Shown piece after piece: positions 1 to 5,235 of a stretch of 5,265 nucleotides of DNA. The position numbers and the translations under genes are program-made. The notes beneath the pieces were generated by a model. That model had not been told where the DNA came from. It saw nothing but the letters and a program-made list of their open reading frames with translations, and did not search any database. The DNA is taken from contig NATK01000133.1 in NCBI GenBank assembly GCA_002085285.1, positions 1 through 5,265 of the forward strand, written 5' to 3'. This DNA comes from Candidatus Latescibacteria bacterium 4484_7 (lineage in GTDB: Bacteria; Krumholzibacteriota; Krumholzibacteriia; Krumholzibacteriales; Krumholzibacteriaceae). The stretch's first letter is position 1. Each line of letters starts with the position of its first letter.

Positions 1-760
1 TCTCGACCATCTTCAGCAGCTTGTCCTTGTGCCAGATGGCCAGCACAGGCTCCGCTATGCCGTCACCGTCCATGTCGTACCATCCGTAATATTCGAAGAG
101 CTCCAGCTTCTCCAGCGCCCTGTCGTCAGGGTTGTAGTCGTCCTGCCTGCCTGGTTCCGGTCTCGGGTCGTATTCGCTCTCCGTATCCGGCATCAACACC
201 TGGAGACTCTGCTTCGATTGCTTTCCGAACCACTCCGGATTCGAGAGTATCTCCGACACGCTCACCTTTCGGCGGTAGATGACGAAGCGCATCTCTTCGG
301 GTTTCGTAGCGGCAGGGTCGGGTATCACGCTCTCGAAGGGAACCACGCTCAGCGTCGGGTATCCTTCGGCATCCCATCCCGTCATCACCCAGGCGGTTCC
401 GTCCACCATCAGATTGACGGCTATCGTCTCCATCAGCTCCAGAGGCCGATGTTTCCTGCTCCACTGGTAGTTGATGAGAGCTTCGGCCTTCCTGCAGCTA
501 TCCTTCTGGCTCGGTATCTCGCTCTCGATACTGACGATCTCGTCTCCGAGAAACGGCTCCACGATCGATGGCAGAGCACCCTGTACCGTCCGCTGTATGT
601 CCTTGCTGACGATGGCGCTCCTGCCTTCCACCTCGTTGCCGTAGGGAAGACCCTGGTAGGCGTTTCTGCTGTCCGCTACCGGACCCAGTGCCTCGTTGTG
701 GTACGAATCCGCCCCGCTCAGTGTCGAGTTGAGAAAATCGAGTATTCTGGTATCTTTCAT
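1..760 (-). CDS. Phage portal protein, N-terminal part (runs off left edge)
   Basis: This is the 5' part of a minus-strand gene, 253 codons from ATG at 760, open to the window edge. The portal is the dodecameric ring at the capsid vertex through which terminase pumps DNA and to which the tail attaches. The reading fits P22-like or podovirus-type portals: a GRSAIVSKDI stretch at residues 46-55 followed by an amphipathic helix; VNLMVDGTAWVMTGWD at 115-130; VVPFESVIPDP at 139-149; and a D229-M-D-G-D-G-I-A-E237 motif, a pattern I know from this portal family. Position directly after the large terminase supports the call. Family members are usually 500-750 residues, so roughly a third to half is present. 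The start is supported by AAAGGA about 6 bases upstream; the end of that site overlaps the terminase stop codon, and the gap is only 9 bases, so translational coupling is likely. The exact portal subfamily is uncertain. Confidence 0.85.
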   Translation of the reverse strand, partial: MKDTRILDFLNSTLSGADSYHNEALGPVADSRNAYQGLPYGNEVEGRSAIVSKDIQRTVQGALPSIVEPFLGDEIVSIESEIPSQKDSCRKAEALINYQWSRKHRPLELMETIAVNLMVDGTAWVMTGWDAEGYPTLSVVPFESVIPDPAATKPEEMRFVIYRRKVSVSEILSNPEWFGKQSKQSLQVLMPDTESEYDPRPEPGRQDDYNPDDRALEKLELFEYYGWYDMDGDGIAEPVLAIWHKDKLLKMVE

Positions 761-769
761 CGTTATCCT

Positions 770-2137
770 TTATATATAAGGGTTGGGCCGTGGTTCCATA
801 TAGCCCTCGTAGTCTTCACGTGTCGGGATGGCTCCCTCGTTGTAGTGAAGCGGCATCTGGATCATCTGGCACAGCGCATCGAGATGGTCGTCGTGCGATG
901 CCAGGCAGGCGGTCGAATCGGTGAGCTCCAGCTGCTCCATCAGGAGCTCGGCATCCTCACCCGTATCGACGATCGTGAGCCGTCCTCCGTTGACGACCGG
1001 AACCAGTGCCTTGATGCGGCTTATCTTGGAGCCTGTGGTATTGAGCTCGTTGACCGTGAAATATTGCTGGTAGTCGATCATCCGTCTCTCTATCTCGTGC
1101 TGTACCGCCAGCCTGAACGATCCCTTCTCGATCCCTGCCTCCAGGAAGCCGTAGCGGGACTGAAGCTCGAAGAGCCTGTCGATCACCCTGTCGATACCGC
1201 TCCGAAGGCCGTATGGAGCCACGTACCATCTGCCATAGGCATCGATACCCACGACTGCGAAAGCGCTGTAATCGGCGCTCTGCGCTTCGCTGAAGGCACC
1301 GTCGAGCGTGCAATACCAGCTCAGGGAACCAGGCAGGGAGGATTCGTCTACGACGTTGATCCTGGAGGTGTCGAATACCCTCGTCTCGCTGTCTGTCAGG
1401 ATCAATTCATACTCGCTTTTCCAGGCTCTCAACATACCCGCCTTGCTGTATTCGTCCCTCTTCCTGTCTATCCATTCAGGAGGGAACCTGTCAGGCCATA
1501 CGTCATCGGATATCGGTATTTCAAGGGTAGGATAGTTGTCGCACATATAGCTGAAAACATCACCCTGGGAGAGCGGAGTGCCGACGTTCCACAGCGGAGC
1601 GCCCGGTTCCATCGAAGGCATCAAAACCTGAAAGACCCAGCGCTTCAGCCTTTCGGATCGTAACCTGTTCTGAGCCACCATATCGTTCATCAGGTCGTCG
1701 GTAATGACAAGGTCGGGCCGCATTCGCCCGCGCTTGATTCCCCTCATACTGGAGCCAGCGCCTTTGCCTACGATGTAGGACGATCTGCCGTCAACGACAA
1801 GCTCTATCTCTCCTGTAATCGATCTCTCTACCTTCAGGCCAAGCCCGGACTCGTCGACAAGAGACTGGATATCGGCAATCAGCGCCTCGGCCTGGTGAGC
1901 CGTGTCCGACACGATGAGCACATAGCGCTTCCGGCCTGTGGCTACGAGATAGAGCGCCAGAATGACAGTATTGATACTTTTTCCGGAACCACGAAATGCC
2001 TTGATGTTTACGATGTCGCTGGAGGTGTTGAGATAGTGGTCTACCATCTCGTACATATAAAGAGGTGTTTTGTTCGATTCGGATGGAAGATACGCGTATC
2101 TCCAGATGAAATGATGGATGACGTTTTCAGGATACAT
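770..2137 (-). CDS. terL: Terminase large subunit (packaging ATPase-nuclease)
   Basis: The large terminase drives phage DNA into the prohead with its N-terminal ATPase and cuts concatemers with its C-terminal RNase H-like nuclease. Numbering from ATG 2137 (455 aa): a Walker A with the adjacent arginine, RGSGKS at 49-54; a Walker B, LVITDDL at 143-149, with the acidic pair D147-D148; and a coupling motif NVGTP at 184-188. The nuclease half shows LDGAF with D279, E337 in GIEKGSF, and SHDDHLDAL at 414-422, consistent with three acidic metal ligands. Length is normal, with no frameshift. A TTG at 2143 would add two residues. I prefer ATG 2137 because the only Shine-Dalgarno-like bases (GGA, 2148-2150) lie 10 bases before it. 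The gene lies 23 bases after the small subunit and 9 before the portal, so all three probably share one transcript. Function is secure; the phage lineage is not. Confidence 0.95.
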   Translation of the reverse strand: MYPENVIHHFIWRYAYLPSESNKTPLYMYEMVDHYLNTSSDIVNIKAFRGSGKSINTVILALYLVATGRKRYVLIVSDTAHQAEALIADIQSLVDESGLGLKVERSITGEIELVVDGRSSYIVGKGAGSSMRGIKRGRMRPDLVITDDLMNDMVAQNRLRSERLKRWVFQVLMPSMEPGAPLWNVGTPLSQGDVFSYMCDNYPTLEIPISDDVWPDRFPPEWIDRKRDEYSKAGMLRAWKSEYELILTDSETRVFDTSRINVVDESSLPGSLSWYCTLDGAFSEAQSADYSAFAVVGIDAYGRWYVAPYGLRSGIDRVIDRLFELQSRYGFLEAGIEKGSFRLAVQHEIERRMIDYQQYFTVNELNTTGSKISRIKALVPVVNGGRLTIVDTGEDAELLMEQLELTDSTACLASHDDHLDALCQMIQMPLHYNEGAIPTREDYEGYMEPRPNPYI

Positions 2138-2160
2138 AAACAAGATATCCAGGGATAAAC

Positions 2161-2541
2161 TCAGCGCTTCTCACCCAGGTCTCCAATCACCTTGTCCGCA
2201 GCGGCTTCGACATCCACGGAACCATCGGAACCACCGCTCTCCCGTGGTTCCTCATCGGCCATATAGCGGCTTGCGACACGCTCGGCTACGGTCATCGACC
2301 ACTTCTCGTGGCCTGGGTCCAGAAGCACCTGATTGAATGTCTTCATCACGGCGGACGTATGAGCCAACCGTGATTTAATGATGGCATCTTTGACCGCTTC
2401 TGACCGTTGGGCACGTGTCTTGATGTAGTCGGCACTGAAGCCAAGCTCGATGCTCAGCGCCTTTGCCGTGAAACCAAGGGGCATCATCATCTCGATGTAT
2501 CTGATAAGCTCGTTTTCCGGTATTTCGTGCGGTCTACTCAT
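2161..2541 (-). CDS. terS: Terminase small subunit
   Basis: This gene of 126 codons from ATG 2541 lies immediately before terL, the usual place for the small subunit. That subunit recognises the phage packaging site and delivers the DNA to the large subunit. The first half is helical with a helix-turn-helix look: MPLGFTAKALSIELGFSADYI at about residues 20-40, where an LGFS turn precedes a likely recognition helix. A second helical region (AVKDAIIKSRLAHTSAV) would suit oligomerisation. The last 25 or so residues are acidic and Gly/Ser-rich, as is common for the tail that contacts the large subunit. The same frame continues upstream to a GTG at 2583 (140 aa); neither start has a recognisable ribosome binding site. 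I chose ATG 2541 because a near-consensus promoter lies between the two starts, at 2548-2576. Assignment rests on position, size and the HTH, not on a diagnostic motif. Confidence 0.75.
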   Translation of the reverse strand: MSRPHEIPENELIRYIEMMMPLGFTAKALSIELGFSADYIKTRAQRSEAVKDAIIKSRLAHTSAVMKTFNQVLLDPGHEKWSMTVAERVASRYMADEEPRESGGSDGSVDVEAAADKVIGDLGEKR

Positions 2542-2547
2542 ACCAAA

Positions 2548-2576
2548 ATGATAACCGTTATCGAACGGATTGTCAA
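2548..2576 (-). promoter_or_regulatory. Sigma70-type promoter for terS-terL-portal
   Basis: Read on the minus strand, TTGACA (2576-2571, perfect -35) is followed after exactly 17 bases by TATCAT (2553-2548, 5 of 6 matches to the -10 consensus). It points into terS. The expected transcription start, about 7 bases past the -10 box, falls at or next to ATG 2541. The transcript would then be leaderless or nearly so, consistent with the lack of a ribosome binding site. If the longer GTG 2583 form is real, this promoter would lie inside the gene. Confidence 0.6.
2550..2562. promoter_or_regulatory. Candidate operator over the terS -10 box
   Basis: This is a perfect 13-bp palindrome, GATAAC-C-GTTATC on the plus strand, with 6-bp arms around one central base. 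It covers most of the -10 box and the end of the spacer, where a bound repressor would block RNA polymerase. A related palindrome lies at 2590-2602. The binding protein is unknown; the HTH protein encoded divergently is one candidate. Confidence 0.45.
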
Positions 2577-2589
2577 GTGACACTTCACG

Positions 2590-2602
2590 ATTTACGGTAA
2601 AT
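2590..2602. promoter_or_regulatory. Second candidate operator upstream of terS -35
   Basis: This is a perfect 13-bp palindrome, ATTTAC-G-GTAAAT, with the same 6-1-6 layout as the site at 2550-2562. Read on the other strand it shares the core ACCGT and flanking T and A positions with that site. The centres (2596 and 2556) are 40 bp apart, close to four helical turns, so two dimers could sit on the same face of the DNA with the -35 box between them. Confidence 0.4.
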
Positions 2603-2661
2603 AGACAAGGAACCAGCGGAGGCGGGTAGATATAGGAGCCAGCATCTCCGACAGCCTATTC

Positions 2662-2690
2662 AACACATAAAAGGTATATTTCGGTATAAT
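2662..2690 (+). promoter_or_regulatory. Candidate promoter for structured leader and downstream gene
   Basis: A perfect TATAAT lies at 2685-2690. The matching -35 position (2662-2667, AACACA, 17-base spacer) matches the consensus in only 3 of 6 positions, so the promoter may be weak or activator-dependent. A 7-bp inverted repeat, TATATTT (2675-2681) and AAATATA (2691-2697), flanks the -10 box, although in AT-rich DNA this is only mild evidence for a control site. The predicted start near 2697 is just before the first arm of the structure at 2705-2815. Confidence 0.45.
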
Positions 2691-2704
2691 AAATATATAT
2701 AAGA

Positions 2705-2815
2705 CAATCGTTTGCCGGGCTTTCTCAGGCGCCCAGTCAGCGACTTTCCAGGGCTCTCGATCACGAGAGTCCGGCAAGCGATTGATCGAGGAAGCCGCTG
2801 GCTGAAGCCTGAGAA
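2705..2815 (+). ncRNA. Highly structured leader or small RNA, possible pseudoknot
   Basis: Several long complementary arms fill this 111-base intergenic segment. Stem B: 2722-2730 with 2807-2815, 9 bp perfect. Stem C: 2734-2742 with 2796-2804, 9 bp including one G-U, extended by TTCC 2746-2749 with GGAA 2790-2793. Hairpin D: 2751-2759 with 2764-2772, 9 bp including one G-U, loop ATCA. Stem A: CAATCGTTTGCCGG (2705-2718) with 2771-2784, 14 bp including one G-U. B, C and D nest into one long rod. A starts outside B and C and ends inside their loop, so it either makes a pseudoknot or competes, sharing two bases with D. The plus strand is favoured because a TATAAT box lies 15 bases upstream. I recognise no known riboswitch, ribozyme or retron RNA. 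A DNA role (origin, packaging site, protein-binding site) is possible. Confidence 0.5.
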
Positions 2816-2872
2816 CCTTCACAGCCTTCCCTCATACAAGAATCCATCGCAAATCCATCATCTCAGGGCAAT

Positions 2873-4585
2873 ATGACAAAGCCTACAACCTGGAGTCACA
2901 GTCAGAACTACGAAGCGGAACCAATGCCTGGCAGGGTGTTGAATCTAAACAGCGTGTCAACCAACCGTCTCGGAGGTCTCGACAGGAGAGGCAGGATAAT
3001 TACCGCCATAGCATTCGCTACAAGATACGGGCTCGAAACCACAAAGGCCTTTATCGCGAAACTGCTCGGAACCAGCAGACCTACACTACACAGATGGCTC
3101 GAAGAAAACGGTCTCGATTTTGAAAAGTTGCGTGAAATGACAAAAAGTCATTTCAAGGGTAAAAGCCCACAAATAGGGGATACGGACGCCATTTTGGCGC
3201 CATACAGTAGGACGGTATGGGACGCCCATATGGCGTCCATGGTAAAGTGTAAAGGATGTTTTATCGAGGTGGGGTTGTTGGATAGGGTGGTGGAGTTGCC
3301 TATCAACCAGGTTATGGTTGGCTCCATAGGTCTCTCGATATTCGGCAGGGATTATCGTGCCATCAATCCGGCACTGGTTCCGATCCGGTCGGTTATGGTC
3401 GTGTGCTTCTATCACGCCTTAAAGAAACATGGGTATATTCATCCGCTCAAGGGATGGGAGAAGGGTATGGTGTATGCCGATTCCGTTTTCGGAGTATTCG
3501 AGCAGATAGTGAACAAGGGGACGGTTCATAATCGTAATCCTCACCTCAGGCACCTGGAGCGGTATGATAAAAAATACAGCTTCATTAAGCTGTTCGAGAG
3601 ATATGGCAACTACAAACCGGCTCACCATAGCTATAGCTACCGCACTACAGATGAGCTCGAGAGAATCGCCTCCAGTGCCATCGAGTTGTTTTTGAAGCTC
3701 GAATTCGTGGAACCAAGCCCAAGGACTTCCAGCGACTTCTATCTGTGGGAGTCGAAGCTCTCCGTGGTTCCGAAGAGAGACCTGCTCTATATGCTTTCGA
3801 GGATGAACGGTCGCGACGATATGGGTTTTTGGATAGAGGAGCGGGTGATGGACGAGCAGATGAGCCGCAAATATTCGCTATTCACTTCGATAAAAAGCGT
3901 TACACGCAGAATGCTTGGCTATACGGCATACGATATGAGCAGCGCTCTACAGAGCATAGTGCTGGGCATTATCGACCCTGATGGAACCAAATACCCGTGG
4001 CACTGGATGATGGTCAAAAACAAGAAGAGGCTCCGGAGACATTTCGCGAAACGATTCGACAAGGATATTGACTATGTCAAAGAGCGTATCACTGCGGCCG
4101 ATAACGGCGAAAGGAGAAAGCGATTGATAGGATCGAGCCATATATTCAAAGCCTATGTCATGGAGAGCGAGGCGATGGTGGACGAATTTATCGCACATTT
4201 CGGAAAACATAACAAAACCATGCTCAGGAAGGCCAAGGGATTTGCGAAATACGATTACGAGTTTGTTGGCTACGACGAAAATAAAAAACGTATTTACAAG
4301 CAGAGCAAACACAAAGACAAATACTCGATTTTCTTTTTTCTATGGACCTTTATCGAGAGAGACGCCAGAGAGGCGATGATCGAGTCTGCCAGGGAGCAGG
4401 GATACCAGGGTCCGGTGATGGAAGTACACGATGCTATCTATACACTGGAGACCGGTGTCGAATATCTGTCTACCGATAAAATGGAGTGGGCTGTGTCGAG
4501 ACATACAGGGCTGAATATAAAGATAGAGCGTACTATCGGCTATTCATCCGCTACCGCTTCGGAAGAGGAGATAATGGCAGCCTGA
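2873..4585 (+). CDS. HTH protein with palm-type polymerase motifs
   Basis: This 570-aa protein is not from a family I can name. The N-terminal part contains a helix-turn-helix at about residues 56-80 (TKAFIAKLLGTSRPTLHRWL, then EENG). A lone CxxC sits at 126-129. The C-terminal part resembles the catalytic palm of family A DNA polymerases and T7-like RNA polymerases. Motif A is YDMSSALQS (D354, S356, Q360). Motif B is K403 with N411-G412, reproducing the K-x7-Y-G spacing with Asn for Tyr. Motif C is VMEVHDAIY (H519-D520), then about 25 residues and GLNIKIERTIG. Separations (49 from D354 to K403, 117 from K403 to D520) match family A DNA polymerases, but the Glu of their HDE and the motif A steric-gate Glu are absent, as in RNA polymerases. 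Replication, priming or transcription are all possible. The start has only a short AGGG 4 bases upstream. The long leader probably controls it. Confidence 0.7.
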   Translation: MTKPTTWSHSQNYEAEPMPGRVLNLNSVSTNRLGGLDRRGRIITAIAFATRYGLETTKAFIAKLLGTSRPTLHRWLEENGLDFEKLREMTKSHFKGKSPQIGDTDAILAPYSRTVWDAHMASMVKCKGCFIEVGLLDRVVELPINQVMVGSIGLSIFGRDYRAINPALVPIRSVMVVCFYHALKKHGYIHPLKGWEKGMVYADSVFGVFEQIVNKGTVHNRNPHLRHLERYDKKYSFIKLFERYGNYKPAHHSYSYRTTDELERIASSAIELFLKLEFVEPSPRTSSDFYLWESKLSVVPKRDLLYMLSRMNGRDDMGFWIEERVMDEQMSRKYSLFTSIKSVTRRMLGYTAYDMSSALQSIVLGIIDPDGTKYPWHWMMVKNKKRLRRHFAKRFDKDIDYVKERITAADNGERRKRLIGSSHIFKAYVMESEAMVDEFIAHFGKHNKTMLRKAKGFAKYDYEFVGYDENKKRIYKQSKHKDKYSIFFFLWTFIERDAREAMIESAREQGYQGPVMEVHDAIYTLETGVEYLSTDKMEWAVSRHTGLNIKIERTIGYSSATASEEEIMAA

Positions 4586-4598
4586 GCCGGAGTGGCTC
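4584..4598 (+). other. Small hairpin at the stop of the polymerase-like gene
   Basis: GAGCC-GGAGT-GGCTC forms a 5-bp stem with a 5-base loop, overlapping the TGA stop codon (4583-4585). No T-run follows, so it is not an intrinsic terminator by itself. Part of it, GTGGCTCCC (4592-4600), is repeated directly at 4610-4618. Confidence 0.25.
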
Positions 4599-4625
4599 CC
4601 TGCAGCGTTGTGGCTCCCCGTTACG

Positions 4626-4655
4626 TTTCGATGGATATCTTTTCGATGGATATCT
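4626..4655. repeat. 15-bp tandem repeat, two exact copies
   Basis: TTTCGATGGATATCT occurs at 4626-4640 and again at 4641-4655 with no gap. Each copy contains the palindrome GATATC. The 10-mer TGGATATCTT inside it is also found inverted at 2142-2151, just before the terL start. Two copies are too few to infer a function. Confidence 0.8.
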
Positions 4656-4660
4656 TTTTT
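4634..4660 (+). terminator. Weak candidate intrinsic terminator
   Basis: The two GATATC palindromes of the tandem repeat (4634-4639 and 4649-4654) can pair with each other across a 9-base loop, and TTTTTT follows at 4655-4660. This lies about 50-75 bases after the stop of the plus-strand gene, a plausible place. The stem is short and AT-rich, so termination would be weak; the T-run may be chance. Confidence 0.3.
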
Positions 4661-4728
4661 GTTGAATGTGCTGCGCACGCTGGTTCCCTTCCTACTCCCA
4701 CTAATCGACTGCCCATAGGAGGCATCGC

Positions 4729-5162
4729 TCATTCGGTGAGACTCGCAGAATTTGAAATGGATAGTAATTCAAGGAACCAGTCCTGAAAAATAAACAATTC
4801 AGTGCTTCCGTCAAAGCTGTATGGTGGTTCATATTTGAGCCCTTTCACCGTAAGGATCGTATGAATTGCTTTTTCATACGATACGGCATCGATTATTCTA
4901 CAATCAGAATGAGCGAGCAGCTAATGGCTGAGCTTACGTGAAGATCGAGGCAGGCATCTATCAAATGGGTTTCTTCGTATGCCCAGGTAATGCTTTGCAT
5001 TTGGCGTGATACGGATTCGGAGCGTAGCTGAGATTCGAATGAGCGCTTCGAGAGAGAGTCGAATGGATACTTCTGAAGAAATTTGCTGATAGTCATAAAC
5101 ATTGTAGGTCCTTGTCGCAATGAGGTATATGGCCAGATGGAGCCAGTCCATCCTTGTGCCAT
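4729..5162 (-). pseudogene. Possible decayed transposase-like reading frame
   Basis: On the minus strand one frame is open from 5151 to a TAG at 4921-4923 and then for another 63 codons to TGA at 4729-4731. A second frame is open from at least 5162 to 4893. The last segment reads GLKYEPPYSFDGSTELF, then IFQDWFLELL. It recalls the patch of IS630/Tc1-mariner (DDE_3) transposases where a hydrophobic strand is followed by a G-S-T turn and an F-x2-W-F helix. The second frame, read upstream of ATG 5162, contains YCKSCSKAM, a zinc-ribbon-like C-x2-C. Nothing else of a transposase is visible: no DDE residues and no intact frame. This may be a frame-broken remnant or chance coding appearance. Confidence 0.2.
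4856..4882. repeat. 10-bp perfect inverted repeat
   Basis: ATCGTATGAA (4856-4865) and TTCATACGAT (4873-4882) are exact reverse complements around a 7-base spacer, TTGCTTT. Neither strand has a T-run directly after the stem, so it is not a standard terminator. Its size suits a dimeric DNA-binding protein or a small hairpin. Confidence 0.65.
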
Positions 5163-5189
5163 TGCCTTGCTACAGGACTTACAATAGAC

Positions 5190-5198
5190 ATTATACCA
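5190..5198 (-). promoter_or_regulatory. Candidate extended -10 promoter
   Basis: On the minus strand TGGTATAAT is a perfect extended -10 element (TG, one base, TATAAT). No good -35 box lies at 16-18 bases upstream. Extended -10 promoters can work without one. It points into the minus-strand open frames at 4893-5162. Confidence 0.35.
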
Positions 5199-5235
5199 AA
5201 TACATAGCCGTACTCGCAGGCTCGTCCCACCTCAT
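5191..5235 (-). CDS. Possible 14-codon leader ORF or truncated gene start
   Basis: ATG at 5235 is preceded 8 bases upstream by AGGAGG, the strongest ribosome binding sequence in the window. The frame stops after 14 codons (MRWDEPASTAMYLV). It could be a leader peptide, the start of a gene broken by a frameshift (the neighbouring frame stays open to 4893), or chance. The peptide resembles nothing I know. Confidence 0.2.
   Translation of the reverse strand: MRWDEPASTAMYLV

Noticed and set aside
126..464. A 112-codon minus-strand frame
   Set aside because: It lies wholly inside the portal gene in another frame, and its product is Arg/Gly/Asp-rich without known motifs.
957..1313. A 118-codon minus-strand frame
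   Set aside because: It overlaps the nuclease half of terL in a shifted frame, and its Arg-rich product looks like out-of-frame translation.
29..1663. A 544-codon open frame on the plus strand
   Set aside because: It is antisense to the portal and large terminase, which carry clear family motifs. Its product has an odd composition rich in His, Arg and Val, with no recognisable domain and no ribosome binding site. It reads as a codon-use by-product.
2705..2815. HDV-like ribozyme
   Set aside because: The arm order resembles a nested pseudoknot, but the first helix is 14 bp rather than about 7 and I see no recognisable catalytic core.
2592..2822. A 76-codon minus-strand frame across the divergent region
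   Set aside because: It starts at GTG without a ribosome binding site, covers the structured element and both candidate control sites, and gives no recognisable protein.
3473..3484. YADS in the 570-aa protein (residues 201-204), similar to the YADD box of reverse transcriptases
   Set aside because: The last Asp is missing, and no RT motif A precedes it at the right distance. The motifs at 354, 403 and 520 give a consistent polymerase reading elsewhere, so a retron-type RT is not supported.
4626..4655. CRISPR-like repeat
   Set aside because: Two adjoining 15-bp copies without spacers are a tandem repeat, not an array.
4544..4786. Short frames of 62 and 64 codons on both strands after the polymerase-like gene
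   Set aside because: They run across the tandem repeat, lack ribosome binding sites, and give low-complexity products such as KKDIHRKDIHR.
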